Below are positions 8,438-17,108 of a stretch of DNA of 63,562 nt, piece by piece. Location of the stretch: positions 1-63,562 of the forward strand of contig JAAOZP010000016.1 of NCBI GenBank assembly GCA_011605725.1. The letters are read 5' to 3'. The notes below the pieces were generated by a model that saw nothing but the letters and a program-made list of their open reading frames with translations, ran no database searches and was not told the DNA's origin. The position numbers and the translations under genes are program-made. Origin of the DNA: Nitrososphaerota archaeon. Lineage in GTDB: Archaea; Thermoproteota; EX4484-205; JAAOZP01. The first letter of the stretch is position 1, and every line of letters begins with the position of its first letter.

Positions 8438-8713
8438 ATGAGTAGGCTTCTCAACCTTAAACCTTTGATCCTCCTAATCCTGTTTAACTATGTTGTGATC
8501 ATATTCGGCTCATACGTCTTCTACACTATTCAAGTAAACATAGAGAGAACCCTTAGGGCCTTGCCGAGGCTGTTAGTAGGATTTATTCAGGCTTCAGTCG
8601 GGTTGCTACTAATACTACTATGGATATTCGTCTGGCTCAGTATGTATAAACACCTATTCACAAGAGAGATACGTAAAGATGCTGGGGAAAATGCTTCTTC
8701 AAATCAGGCTTAA
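8438..8713 (+). CDS. Small two-pass membrane protein
   Basis: The 91-residue product has hydrophobic segments at about 9-28 and 45-70 and a charged tail. It starts four bases after the GlcNAc-1-P transferase-like gene and is likely its operon partner. Its last 15 bases overlap the end of the convergent DUF354 gene. I do not recognise the family; a helper role for the transferase is only suggested by position. Confidence 0.55.
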   Translation: MSRLLNLKPLILLILFNYVVIIFGSYVFYTIQVNIERTLRALPRLLVGFIQASVGLLLILLWIFVWLSMYKHLFTREIRKDAGENASSNQA

Positions 8714-9757
8714 ACATGTTTCAGAGATTTTTTCGGCAGGGTCTTCCATTTTTCCGAGACTCTTCAAAGACAAAAGCCTTTCATGCTCCCGGAATTCCTG
8801 CGAAACGGTTTTCCTCAACCAGCTACGCAAATCTTTTTCCCCGGTTGATTTAACCAGTAATCCTTTTTTCACAAGATATTCTTCAACGATTGTTGAGGAA
8901 GGATATATTGATACTGCTGGAACTCCCATGAGAACGGCTTCAACACTCATCGTTCCCCCCGCGCCGATGAAACCTTTCGAGTAAAACAGGATTGAACGAG
9001 TATCTTCGCCATGCTTAAGCACAACTATATCATGTTTTTTAAAAAACCTTCTATACGTTTCAATTTCATACCTGGGTACGATAACGATTCTTAGCCCCGC
9101 TAGATGCTTATCTTTCAGGAAAACTTTAGAAACAGTTTCAAGCGTAAGCCTCCTCACGTTTAAATAGGATGCTCTGTACTCCTCAGGCCTGTATACGACG
9201 TATTCTCCCTCAATCAACCCGTATTTTCTAAGAATTCTTTTCGAGGGATTAAAGCCCTTCAGCCATGCGACAGGATCTAGCGATCCGTAGGTAACTATGT
9301 CTTTTCCACTTATGCCGTATTTCAACCAGGCTTTTTTACCAACAACCCTGGGAGTGAGAAGCTTACGGCTGAGCGGTACAGTTAGTCTTGCAACGTGCGT
9401 TGAATGCGGAGAATCGTTTACAGAAACATGAGGAATGCCCAGTCCAAACGCAACCCTAGCTGCCTCCGGTGAGCTGAAGCTTAAAACAAGGTCTGGAGAA
9501 ATCTTTCTCACAAGTTTTAAAAGACGAGTCATCCTGTCGAGCGACGAAGCAAGCTTCCCGTAGAGGCTCCCGCCCCCGTGTCTACCTACGATAACAGGTT
9601 TGATACGCGACAATTTGAAAATATTGGCTAGCTCAACATATTTGCGTGAAGTAATAAGCACTTCACACCCTTTCTCCTCAAGCTTCTCTTTAACCTTGCC
9701 GAATAGAAGAGCTTGCTTAGGCGTGAGCACGTCTATCATTATCTTTTTCTCGGACAA
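8699..9757 (-). CDS. DUF354 family protein, GT-B fold glycosyltransferase/epimerase-like
   Basis: The 352-residue protein begins I-D-V-L-T-P-K-Q-A-L-L-F, with V-L-I-T-S-R and S-F-S-S-P-E-A-A-R-V-A-F-G-L-G-I-P, then K-Y-G-L-I-E-G-E-Y-V-V-Y-R-P-E-E in the middle and F-I-G-A-G-G-T-M-S-V-E-A-V-L-M-G-V-P-A-V near the end. This is the DUF354 pattern, which shares the two-domain GT-B fold of UDP-GlcNAc 2-epimerases and glycosyltransferases; the G-G-T-M-x-x-E-A motif binds the nucleotide sugar. Archaeal members sit in glycan clusters, as here. It is divergent from the UDP-sugar dehydrogenase gene, with 90 bases between them. Confidence 0.82.
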   Translation of the reverse strand: MSEKKIMIDVLTPKQALLFGKVKEKLEEKGCEVLITSRKYVELANIFKLSRIKPVIVGRHGGGSLYGKLASSLDRMTRLLKLVRKISPDLVLSFSSPEAARVAFGLGIPHVSVNDSPHSTHVARLTVPLSRKLLTPRVVGKKAWLKYGISGKDIVTYGSLDPVAWLKGFNPSKRILRKYGLIEGEYVVYRPEEYRASYLNVRRLTLETVSKVFLKDKHLAGLRIVIVPRYEIETYRRFFKKHDIVVLKHGEDTRSILFYSKGFIGAGGTMSVEAVLMGVPAVSIYPSSTIVEEYLVKKGLLVKSTGEKDLRSWLRKTVSQEFREHERLLSLKSLGKMEDPAEKISETCLSLI

Positions 9758-9847
9758 TGTTCAGGCTAAACACGTCTGGAACCAGCTATTATTCTTTTAA
9801 CTTCAGGCTCAGTTAATCTTAAAAAACGCTTTCGCTGAGCTATTCGG

Positions 9848-11263
9848 ATGAAGCCGTTCCTAGTAGCACCTGAAGAAGCTGTTGAAAACCTGAGGAAGAG
9901 CAGGTATAGGGTTGGAGTATTTGGCTTTGGCCATGTGGGCTTGACCATCGGAGTCGGATGGGGATTAGCCGGAGCAAAGGTGATAGGAATGACTCTAGAC
10001 AAGCAGGCGATAAGGCTGTTGGAATCAGGCTTATCACCTTTTCCCGAAGAAGCCTACTTATCCAAGTACATAGAGAATTTGAGAACCAGAGGATTACTGG
10101 AGGTTACGGATGACTACTCTTATGGGGCGCGTGAGACAGACATAAAAATAATTGCAGTCCCAGTATATCTTTCGAGCGAAAAGAAGCCGGATTTAACCCC
10201 GATTATTAGAGTCTCTGAGGAAATAGGCAGAAGCCTGATAAAGGGGGATGTGGTCATCATAGAGACGTCGATACCCCCGGGGACGACGCGCAACGTGGTT
10301 AGGCCTATTCTAGAGGAGAAGAGCGGTTTAAAAGCGGATGAGGATTTCGCCCTAGCCTATAGCCCTGAAAGAATCTCGGCTGGAACAGTTTTAGCAGACT
10401 ATTTAGAGAAGTACCCGAAGATAATCGGCTGTGATTCCCCGGGAAGCCTGAACCTGGTTGCAAAACTGTATTCAGCAGTCGTCAAGACAGGCGTGATCAA
10501 AATGTCCAGCACTGTTGCAGCTGAAACTGAGAAACTGTTCGAAGGAGTCTACCGTGACGTCAACATAGCGTTAGCCAACGAGCTTGCTCTCCTCTGCGAA
10601 AAGATGGGTGTAGCGTATGATGAAGTGAGAGCAGCAGCCAACTCCCAGCCTTTCTCACACCTACATAAGCCGGGTATCGGCGTAGGTGGCGCCTGCATAC
10701 CAGTATACCCTTATTTCATAATTGAGACAGCGCTCAACCAGGGAGTGCAGCTTCAAATCACGCAGCTTGCAAGAAGCATTAATGAAAAAGCAACGGAACT
10801 ATTCATAGAAAAGATTGTTAAGGCAGTCCATTTTCTAAACATAGATCCGTCTAAATGCAGATTCGCACTCCTCGGATTATCCTTCCGGGGAGGAACTTCA
10901 GACACTAGGCTTTCCCCAGCCCTGAGAATACTCGAGTTCATTGAAAAAACCGGGGCGGAGGTTAAGGTCTGCGACCCACTCGTTGAAAAAGTCGAGGGTA
11001 AAGACATTGAGATACTCAGGGACTGGAGGAAGGCGGCCCAGGGCGCTGATGCAATCGTGATAGCTAGCGACCATAAGGAATTCTACCAGATAGAGATAGA
11101 GGAGGCATCCAGCTTAGCCGGGAGAGAAACCGCAATACTCGATGGAAAAAACGTTATCAGTAATTTAAACGGTAAACCCAGGTACCGTGTTCTTTACGTA
11201 GGAGTTGGAAGACCAGCATACTTGCTTGAACCTGACGGGTCTAAAAAGAAGGTTGAGCTGTAA
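9848..11263 (+). CDS. UDP-sugar 6-dehydrogenase (UDP-ManNAc/UDP-glucose dehydrogenase family)
   Basis: These NAD enzymes oxidise C6 of a UDP-sugar twice to make a UDP-uronic acid for surface glycans. The 471-residue product has the Rossmann motif G-F-G-H-V-G at 26-31, a P-P-G-T-T-R motif, the middle-domain S-P-E-R-I-S-A-G-T and the catalytic cysteine C283 in G-G-A-C-I-P. The C-terminal UDP-binding domain carries L-G-L-S-F-R-G-G-T-S-D-T-R. The S-P-E-R-x-x-x-G-x motif leans toward the UDP-N-acetylmannosamine or -glucosamine branch (WecC/WbpA-like) rather than plain UDP-glucose. With the DUF354 and GlcNAc-1-P transferase neighbours it probably supplies a uronic acid unit. Confidence 0.88.
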   Translation: MKPFLVAPEEAVENLRKSRYRVGVFGFGHVGLTIGVGWGLAGAKVIGMTLDKQAIRLLESGLSPFPEEAYLSKYIENLRTRGLLEVTDDYSYGARETDIKIIAVPVYLSSEKKPDLTPIIRVSEEIGRSLIKGDVVIIETSIPPGTTRNVVRPILEEKSGLKADEDFALAYSPERISAGTVLADYLEKYPKIIGCDSPGSLNLVAKLYSAVVKTGVIKMSSTVAAETEKLFEGVYRDVNIALANELALLCEKMGVAYDEVRAAANSQPFSHLHKPGIGVGGACIPVYPYFIIETALNQGVQLQITQLARSINEKATELFIEKIVKAVHFLNIDPSKCRFALLGLSFRGGTSDTRLSPALRILEFIEKTGAEVKVCDPLVEKVEGKDIEILRDWRKAAQGADAIVIASDHKEFYQIEIEEASSLAGRETAILDGKNVISNLNGKPRYRVLYVGVGRPAYLLEPDGSKKKVEL

Positions 11264-11410
11264 AGTTTAACGGTGCTCAAAGCCATGCTTACTGCTTCAT
11301 TTCATCTTTTGTTTTGACGAACCATCAGAGAAAGTAGATTCCTATGTTACTATTCACAGAACATATGCTTCCAATAAACTTCTTTTCACAGCACAGCAAT
11401 TTCCTGTAGG

Positions 11411-11454
11411 TAAAAGTTATTAAATCCCTGTAAGCAGATTTTCAACAAGCCCGG
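11411..11454 (+). repeat. Truncated duplicate of the tRNA-Gln promoter and 5' end
   Basis: The stretch AAAAGTTATTAAATCCCTGTA, then G-C-A-G-A-T-T-T-T, ends in AAGCCCGGT. It matches the sequence just upstream of and into the tRNA-Gln gene at 11822-11873, with small changes and a 9-nt gap. Only the first eight tRNA bases are kept, so it is not a functional tRNA. It is a fragment left by a duplication or an insertion event. Confidence 0.6.
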
Positions 11455-11545
11455 TAACACGCACTCGCTCACAACTTTTTCATGTTATTCTATTAACATA
11501 GCCCCTCTATGCTTCTCTTTATCCTTATTCATAGCCCCAGCCTCT

Positions 11546-11725
11546 TTAAACCCGTCGTCTGCGCCTTGACCTCTCAACCTCTATCCCCTTGCTGGATAGG
11601 AATTCGTTCATCAATTCCTCGCTCAGATACGTCTCCCTAGCTTCGGCGATTGCGTTTACTCTCTTCATGATCTCGTTGCTGAAGAGGTTGAGCCTGAGCT
11701 TAACGTCGCCCACCCATGAAGCCCA
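11546..11725 (-). pseudogene. Remnant of the toxin-partner (immunity-like) family
   Basis: Read on the minus strand the frame gives ...N-E-I-M-K-R-V-N-A-I-A-E-A-R-E, then S-E-E-L-M-N-E-F-L-S-S-K-G-I-E-V-E-R and a basic tail R-R-R-R-R-V before TAA. This is plainly homologous to the last 45 residues of the 219-residue protein at 37.55-38.21 kb ([12 protein letters not shown] ... [14 protein letters not shown]). Upstream, the match stops at about S-N-E-I and what precedes it is not recognisable. No start is available in the right place, so this is a 5'-truncated remnant. Confidence 0.75.
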
Positions 11726-11864
11726 GGGAAGCGGGCTTCGTTACAATCAAAATCTTTAGACGAGGACTTGCTTAATATACGGTGGAAAACCTTCCGGCCT
11801 TGTTCGTCTGTCCCTTAAGGGAAAAGTTAATTAATCTCTGTAGGCGGGTTTAACGTGCCCGGGA

Positions 11865-11993
11865 AGCCCGGTGGAACCAGATAGGGGTGCCGATTGCAAT
11901 GGCAAGCATGGGGGGCTTTGGATCAGGATGATATAAATATATGGATATGTGAGGAGAAACCCCTTGATGAGAGTTCGAGTCTCTCCCGGGCTA
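11865..11993 (+). tRNA. tRNA-Gln(TTG) with two or three introns
   Basis: The acceptor AGCCCGG/CCGGGCT with discriminator A is characteristic of archaeal tRNA-Gln. The T-arm GAGAG-TTCGAGT-CTCTC is perfect. Anticodon loop CTTTGGA gives TTG, and its stem GGGGG/CCCCT forms after removing an AT-rich insert of about 37 nt (starting TCAGGATGAT) at the canonical site. A second insert of about 13 nt lies between positions 9 and 10, before D-stem GTGC/GCAT, and the 15-nt D-loop may hold a third. The bases after the discriminator happen to read CCA. A TATA-like TTAATTAAT lies about 35 bases upstream. Confidence 0.8.
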
Positions 11994-12196
11994 CCATTAT
12001 GTCCTAGTCGGTTCAGGCATTTAAATTGTAGTTTTAGTTAGCACGCGCCATGGCTTAATCTTCCCAATATGAGTTGAAAGCCAGAAATGGAAAACATGTT
12101 CTTAGGCTTCTGCCTGAATATTCGAAAACTGCATAAATACGGGTTCTGTAGCTGTAGCTTGGATTTATCTTGAATACACGATTAGAATTTAAGCGT

Positions 12197-13945
12197 TTAC
12201 GACAGTAGTTTTTCCGCGGCAGAATACACGTCGTTCGCAGCCGTCTCCCTTCTCTTCTTATTCTCTTTCAAGTATTTTCCAGCCAGGTTTTCGAAAACGC
12301 TTCTCGTAATGCGTCCTCCTTTAAATCTTTCAATAGTGCTGTTAATCATGTTTCTAGAGTCGCTGTTTATTTCGTCAAAGACCCTGTATCGCCTGTCAAC
12401 CTCCCCGCCAATTCTGATGTTTACCTGAGAGATCTCGTTGATTGTTTTCAAGATTTTTTTCTCAGCCCTTGATGTTCTCCGCTCGTATTCTCCAATCCTC
12501 TCTCTATATTCTTTAGGAGAAATCTTTCCAACGGCGTTTTTGACTTTAATTTCCTCCATAAGGGTTTCGCAATCGATTTTCTCGCGGAGAGCCTCTACGA
12601 GATCATTCACAAGTCTCTCAACCTCTTTCCCTGCCTTAGCTTCAACAGGCTTAGCAGCTTCCTCTTCCCTAAAGATCTCAGCCACCATCAGTATGAGTAA
12701 TGTTAATAGGCCGAGGAATATTGAAATGCTTTTGCCAGCCTCCAACTGTACTGGAGAGAAGCTGACTTGAAGCGGCTGGGCAAGCATATCTGGCATAGCG
12801 TTGCTCATCGTGATAGAGAATACTTCGCTTTTTTCAATGCTTGTAACGGTTGATCCCGTCGCTATCTTCCAGTCCTTCTTACCCTCTACTTTAACGTTTA
12901 AAGAATACGTGTTAACAATATCCGTATAGTTGGGTAGGCCTATGAGCCGGATGGTGGTTAGGCCTCCGCTTGAGCTCACGAGCATGTTTTTAACGGGAAC
13001 ACTGTATTCGACTATTGCTTCATACTCCTGGCCTGGTCTCAACGAGTATCTTGAATAAACCGTTATAGTGCTCATGTTAGCTATTGTCGACGCACTCGTG
13101 TAGATTTGAAGCATTCCCAGCGCGTCCTTTACCCTTACTGATTGACTAATATTAGTGGGAACGTTTATCTTCAGTATTTCACTTTTAAAGGAATTTCCCA
13201 CGTATCTCAGCTTCAACAGGTCCTTTACATGAACCTGAAGCTGCTCCGTCACGGTTATCTCCCTAGCTAGGTTTTTTATCACGCACCTGTCGAACGATTT
13301 AGAGAAAACAACTCTACCAGTCACATTACCCACGGTCTTCGTCCTGAAATACTGGTTCCACAATCCTATTACAGTATTGTTCAGGAAAATAGGGTTGAAA
13401 TACTGCAAAGAATATCCCTTAATCGCGCCCGTGGTTAAGAAGGTGAAGTTAACGTATTCAGGCATGATGCTGAAGCCCGTTAAAACAGGTAGCTTAAATC
13501 CCACGTAGTCTTCAGTTATATTGTCGCGTTGAACCAGGCCGAATCTGACTGTAGCGTTCAGCCGTTCACCCTGGAAAGGAGGCATCTCTGCAACAAGGTA
13601 GTCATAGTCCTGGGCCTCCTCGAGTTTCATGGTTACCGCCGTTTCATTCTCTAGAAATAGTTTAGGCATGTCTATGGATGAAACAAGGTTTGGAGCTGCC
13701 CATTTCGGGAGCTGAATCTTGAAAGTCCAGTTTGCCTCGCGTAATGCCCTTATCGTCTTAGGGCCCATCGTCAGGTTAACGTTGAAAACAGCAATCGCCT
13801 CCTCATTCATGTTTACCTTCACATGCACGTAGAGGTCTGAAGACTCAAACTGCCCTGAGGTCTTTACACTCGAGAGAAGGCTGGAAACCAGTATTAAAAC
13901 AAGTATAGGAATGAGCGTACATCCGGTTTTTCCACGCGGTTGCAT
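12197..13945 (-). CDS. Secreted/membrane-anchored protein with large outer domain and cytoplasmic helical tail
   Basis: The 582-residue protein has a signal-like N-terminus (hydrophobic residues about 10-26), an outer beta-rich domain of roughly 390 residues with many N-x-S/T sites, one membrane segment at about 415-432 (I-F-L-G-L-L-T-L-L-I-L-M-V) and a charged helical tail of about 150 residues that should be cytoplasmic. The overall shape recalls ribophorin-like or other archaeal surface proteins, but I do not recognise the family. It stands alone, divergent from the hexapeptide acyltransferase gene 63 bases away. The helical tail may bind a cytosolic partner; this is a guess. Confidence 0.65.
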   Translation of the reverse strand: MQPRGKTGCTLIPILVLILVSSLLSSVKTSGQFESSDLYVHVKVNMNEEAIAVFNVNLTMGPKTIRALREANWTFKIQLPKWAAPNLVSSIDMPKLFLENETAVTMKLEEAQDYDYLVAEMPPFQGERLNATVRFGLVQRDNITEDYVGFKLPVLTGFSIMPEYVNFTFLTTGAIKGYSLQYFNPIFLNNTVIGLWNQYFRTKTVGNVTGRVVFSKSFDRCVIKNLAREITVTEQLQVHVKDLLKLRYVGNSFKSEILKINVPTNISQSVRVKDALGMLQIYTSASTIANMSTITVYSRYSLRPGQEYEAIVEYSVPVKNMLVSSSGGLTTIRLIGLPNYTDIVNTYSLNVKVEGKKDWKIATGSTVTSIEKSEVFSITMSNAMPDMLAQPLQVSFSPVQLEAGKSISIFLGLLTLLILMVAEIFREEEAAKPVEAKAGKEVERLVNDLVEALREKIDCETLMEEIKVKNAVGKISPKEYRERIGEYERRTSRAEKKILKTINEISQVNIRIGGEVDRRYRVFDEINSDSRNMINSTIERFKGGRITRSVFENLAGKYLKENKKRRETAANDVYSAAEKLLS

Positions 13946-14007
13946 CGTTTGCCGTATTTACACGAGGGTTAAAAATCTTTATTTTAAAGTCTGCTAGAGC
14001 TTAAGCG

Positions 14008-14721
14008 ATGCTTCAAAACTATGTTTCGAAGAAGGCGGTTATCCATAGAACAGTCAGGTTTGAAGGAAACAGTCTGGTTCTTGGGGGAAGCGAGATAAGT
14101 GAGGGAACATACATTGGTTTCAACACGATAATAGGGTATCCTTCTAAGAAGAGCTTTTCAAGCTTAAGAGCCATGCCGGAGGACCTCAGCATTCTCGACG
14201 AACTGTCTAGCGGGGCTAAGATAGGTTCTAACAGCCTAATAAGGTCTGGAAGCGTGATTTACGAGCAGGTTACTATTGGCAGGAATCTAGTAACTGGCCA
14301 CAATATTTTGGTAAGAGAAGGAAGTAGGATTGGAGATAACTGTCTAATAGGAACCGGATCAATGCTTGACGGAAGCGTTTCAATAGGCAATAACGTTAGA
14401 ATACAGTCAGGCGTATACCTTCCGCACGGAACCGTTGTCGGCGAAAACGTTTTCATAGGACCCTACGCGTGTGTCACTAATGACCGCTACCCTGTTTCAG
14501 GCAGGCTGACCCCTGTTGTGATAGGTAACGGCTGCATTATAGGGGCGAACTCGACACTCATATCTGGAATACGCGTCGGCGATAATTCTGTGGTGGCAGC
14601 GGGCTCCGTTGTGACTAGGGATGTTCCTCCAAACACTGTTGTCCTAGGCGTACCGGCAAGAATATATATTACTAGGGAGGAATACGAGGCTAGGAGGAAG
14701 AAGCATGAGCAAGGAGTCTGA
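14008..14721 (+). CDS. Hexapeptide-repeat acyltransferase (left-handed beta-helix, sugar O/N-acetyltransferase-like)
   Basis: The 237-residue product is built from repeated hexapeptides of the I-G-x-x-x-x type ([30 protein letters not shown]), the signature of trimeric left-handed beta-helix acyltransferases that use acetyl- or succinyl-CoA. A loop with N-D-R-Y-P and [22 protein letters not shown] near the end match sugar N-acetyltransferases such as WbbJ/WlbB. An acetylation step in surface glycan synthesis is the likely role, in keeping with the UDP-sugar genes nearby. It overlaps the next gene by 17 bases. Confidence 0.85.
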   Translation: MLQNYVSKKAVIHRTVRFEGNSLVLGGSEISEGTYIGFNTIIGYPSKKSFSSLRAMPEDLSILDELSSGAKIGSNSLIRSGSVIYEQVTIGRNLVTGHNILVREGSRIGDNCLIGTGSMLDGSVSIGNNVRIQSGVYLPHGTVVGENVFIGPYACVTNDRYPVSGRLTPVVIGNGCIIGANSTLISGIRVGDNSVVAAGSVVTRDVPPNTVVLGVPARIYITREEYEARRKKHEQGV

Positions 14722-14998
14722 CGTGCTTACAGAGGTTAAGAAGGCTGTTTCCAACGTTGTTGACCCAGAGATAGGGCTAAGCCTTGGAGAACTCAACCTT
14801 ATTAAAGACGTTAGAAGAGAAGACGGCAAGATAGTTGTAGAGTTCGTCGCGACAACACCGTTCTGTCCTCTGGCGGAGATCCTGGCCCTGATGGTTAAAG
14901 ACGCGGCGAATGCGGTCGTTAAAGACGAGAAGATCCTGGTTTACATTAGGAAGCACATTAACGAGGAAAGCATTAACGAGCGGGTAAATAGGGATTAA
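14705..14998 (+). CDS. DUF59 / MIP18 family iron-sulfur assembly protein
   Basis: The 97-residue protein has the family core [14 protein letters not shown], then a T-T-P-F-C-P-L-A-E motif with the conserved cysteine, and a final helix. DUF59 (SufT/MIP18/PaaD-like) proteins help mature or deliver Fe-S clusters. The first residues are charged and somewhat variable, as usual. It is translationally coupled to the acyltransferase gene through a 17-base overlap, although the two functions look unrelated. Confidence 0.88.
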   Translation: MSKESDVLTEVKKAVSNVVDPEIGLSLGELNLIKDVRREDGKIVVEFVATTPFCPLAEILALMVKDAANAVVKDEKILVYIRKHINEESINERVNRD

Positions 14999-15030
14999 CA
15001 AGAATCATGCTGGAGACATTCTGTTTAAAC

Positions 15031-15126
15031 CTAAGCTTGCTCCGATCGTATTTTCTGCCTGTTATTCCTGTATTCTTTAATCAGGCTGTAAACACCACCC
15101 GCGTAAAATGGGAGTATCAGCATCAT
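15031..15126 (-). CDS. Possible very small membrane protein
   Basis: The minus strand encodes 31 residues, MMLILPFYAGGVYSL followed by a charged tail K-E-Y-R-N-N-R-Q-K-I-R-S-E. The frame upstream of the ATG continues hydrophobic (A-L-L-S-Q-A-I-Y-I-T-V-S) but has no usual start codon, so the true start may be unusual or the gene may be a fragment. A TATA-like TTTTTAAA lies near 15172-15180. It could be a small single-pass protein or a remnant. Confidence is low. Confidence 0.3.
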   Translation of the reverse strand: MMLILPFYAGGVYSLIKEYRNNRQKIRSEQA

Positions 15127-15232
15127 TGAAACCGTTATGTAGATCGCTTGGGAAAGCAGTGCAAAACGAGTTTAAAAATCTTTTTGAAGGGTTAATCCCC
15201 CTTATTTTTCCAATCCGGTGACACCAGGATTT

Positions 15233-16282
15233 CTAATATACTTTATACCTTAGTATTCCACCTATGCCGCCAATCCTCCTGAATTTTTCCGCGGACTCAT
15301 GTCTTCCGCTCACTATGGTTACCTCCCCACCGTACTGTTCGACAAGCCTTATCATCTCCATCACCCTCTCCCTCAGGGAGCCCGACTGAGAAGCCTGCTT
15401 AACATGTATTATCAGCTGGCTGACCGCTCCTTTTTCAACAGCCTTCCAGGTCTCCTCCAAACCGTAGACAGCCTTCTCCTCAACCAGGTTTTCAAAGAAG
15501 CTTTCTATAGCAGTTATCTCGTCAACAGCCTTCAACTCCCTCGCCACAATCCTCATCTCGTTGCTCCTTAGAAACTCGTTTACTGCTGATATTGTTCCCC
15601 CGGAGGAGTGGAAGCTACCGGCTATGGAGTCTTGAAGATCCCTATAATTGTTCTCCATGAATCTTAAAAGAGCTTCACGTATGACACTGGGGCCTATCAG
15701 GATTATCCTCGGCTTACCTTCTTTAATCCAGATGCTTCTAAGAGTCTTCGACACGTCGTGGAAAAACCTTACGGCTAAGGCTTCACGCTCCTCGGGAAAG
15801 TTTTTACCAGGAATATCCTGCTCAACCCCTAGGCTTTCAACAACCCCGTAATCCTTAACGACGGCTAGCGTAGCGGTTCCGAGCTCAACCGCCACTACAA
15901 TATACTTCTTCGTGGCCACGTCTCGATTTAGAATCCTCCTGTGAATCGGGGAAAGCTCCTGCTTCTCAACCACAACCCTGTCCCCGACGCCTATAGTCAG
16001 AGTGTGATAATGGCCTAGAACACCCTCCATGTCCTCCGGACATTCTAAAACCCTGCCCCTGAGGTGAATAGTTTCTGAAGAAACTTCAAACTCAACCTTC
16101 TCAACCACTATTTTCAGAAGAGCCTTACGCCTGCTTTTCTCGCCTTCATCAATCTTCAGTATTCGCATGGTTTCCGCTGAAGCCAAGTCACCCTCGTCAA
16201 TAAGGTGGTAAACCTTCCACAATTCCTCGCCAGAGAACGGCCTTATTTCTAAGATACCCTTATCGTAATCCACTTTAATCAT
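15233..16282 (-). CDS. pelA: mRNA surveillance protein Pelota (Dom34)
   Basis: Pelota binds the A site of stalled ribosomes and, with aEF1-alpha and ABCE1, splits them. It resembles aRF1 but lacks the GGQ motif. Three domains are visible: an N-terminal Sm-like domain (I-R-P-F-S-G-E-E-L-W, V-E-K-V-E-F, L-R-G-R-V-L-E-C-P-E-D), the central domain starting about residue 128 (V-A-V-E-L-G-T-A-T-L-A-V) and the L30e-like C-terminal domain (S-Q-L-I-I-H-V, V-T-I-V-S-G-R-H-E-S-A-E-K-F). Length of about 349 residues fits. The ATG giving MIKVDYDKG is chosen over one eight codons upstream because family members begin here. Confidence 0.95.
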   Translation of the reverse strand: MIKVDYDKGILEIRPFSGEELWKVYHLIDEGDLASAETMRILKIDEGEKSRRKALLKIVVEKVEFEVSSETIHLRGRVLECPEDMEGVLGHYHTLTIGVGDRVVVEKQELSPIHRRILNRDVATKKYIVVAVELGTATLAVVKDYGVVESLGVEQDIPGKNFPEEREALAVRFFHDVSKTLRSIWIKEGKPRIILIGPSVIREALLRFMENNYRDLQDSIAGSFHSSGGTISAVNEFLRSNEMRIVARELKAVDEITAIESFFENLVEEKAVYGLEETWKAVEKGAVSQLIIHVKQASQSGSLRERVMEMIRLVEQYGGEVTIVSGRHESAEKFRRIGGIGGILRYKVY

Positions 16283-16383
16283 GGAAGACTCTTCTACCTC
16301 GTTCAAACAATAGAGACACTGTTACCCAGCTGTAAATGGAGGTGAAATATAAGTATTTTTTATTTCAATCGAGATGCAAACCG

Positions 16384-16398
16384 CTAGCGCGCGCTAAG
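16384..16398. repeat. GC-alternating palindrome (CTAGCGCGCGCTAAG)
   Basis: Intergenic. It contains the perfect 12-bp palindrome TAGCGCGCGCTA. It is one of a dispersed family of runs of alternating G and C with AT edges; the same 12-mer recurs at 33930 and 62020. Confidence 0.7.
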
Positions 16399-16449
16399 AG
16401 TTAAGAGAAGTAAGCGAATAGACACCTCATGACGCTGTCTCACACTTAG

Positions 16450-16590
16450 ATGCAACAGCCCTATCGGAAAAATCCTGGTTTGGAGAATTATAACGATGCT
16501 GCTTCTAAAACTAAAAACTACGTTGACTCTCAAAAAATAAAGACAACCGTTAAGGACGCCGGAGGAAATCTACGCATCACTCGATTTTAA
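16450..16590 (+). CDS. Possible small ORF or remnant between Pelota and the Rieske gene
   Basis: A 46-codon frame starts at an ATG and gives a polar product rich in K, T and N (for example T-K-N-Y-V-D-S-Q-K-I-K-T-T-V-K-D-A-G-G). Its end overlaps the end of the convergent Rieske gene by 14 bases. Composition is protein-like, but there is no ribosome site, family or conserved motif to support it. It sits just downstream of a GC-alternating palindrome, as several gene remnants here do. Confidence 0.25.
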   Translation: MQQPYRKNPGLENYNDAASKTKNYVDSQKIKTTVKDAGGNLRITRF

Positions 16591-16906
16591 GTAACAGTGA
16601 GCCTCCCTCATTAATCACTTGGTAAGATGGATCATCATTGATCTTGGTTTTAAAAAATGGAACCCTCGGTCCTGAAACAACCTTACCAGTGGCCACGTCA
16701 AACTTCGCTTTGTGCCTCGGGCAGGTTACAACACTACCCTCCAGAGAACCCTGTGAAAGATCGCCGCCAGCATGAGTACATCTAGCTCCAATAGCGTAGT
16801 ATTTTCCGTCAACGTTAATTATTAAGAACTCCTTATCCCCAACGGTGACCTTCTTCATCTTGCCCGGAGCAAGCTCGGATAACTCGCCAATCTTTACGAT
16901 GACCAT
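16577..16906 (-). CDS. Rieske [2Fe-2S] ferredoxin-like protein
   Basis: The 109-residue product (starting MVIVKIGEL) has both Rieske cluster boxes: C43-x-H45 in A-R-C-T-H-A-G-G-D-L and C62-x2-H65 in T-C-P-R-H-K-A-K-F-D, then the conserved T-G-K-V-V-S-G-P. It has no membrane helix, so it is a soluble electron carrier like the small subunit of nitrite reductase or the ferredoxin of aromatic dioxygenases. No partner oxygenase or reductase lies nearby, so its redox partner is unknown. An ATG eight codons further up is possible. Confidence 0.9.
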   Translation of the reverse strand: MVIVKIGELSELAPGKMKKVTVGDKEFLIINVDGKYYAIGARCTHAGGDLSQGSLEGSVVTCPRHKAKFDVATGKVVSGPRVPFFKTKINDDPSYQVINEGGSLLLKIE

Positions 16907-17108
16907 GGCTACCCCTCTGCTTCTTATCACCAGACTATCTTTATCTGCTTTTCCCTATCGTAAGCTCGACGATATATAAATGATGATAACAGGGACGAAG
17001 GCTCTTACGCGCGCCTCGTGTTCCTTTAAGTGCGCACAGTCCTCTCTCAAAATTCAGGAAGAGAAAGATTTTTAATCACCCATTATTCAAAACTAGTCTA
17101 GCCGGCGG

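Noticed and set aside
15031..15180. A possible box C/D small RNA on the minus strand (ATGATG ... CTGAT)
   Set aside because: The boxes do not match C and D consensus together and the same bases also read as a short hydrophobic frame. Listed only as a weak small ORF.
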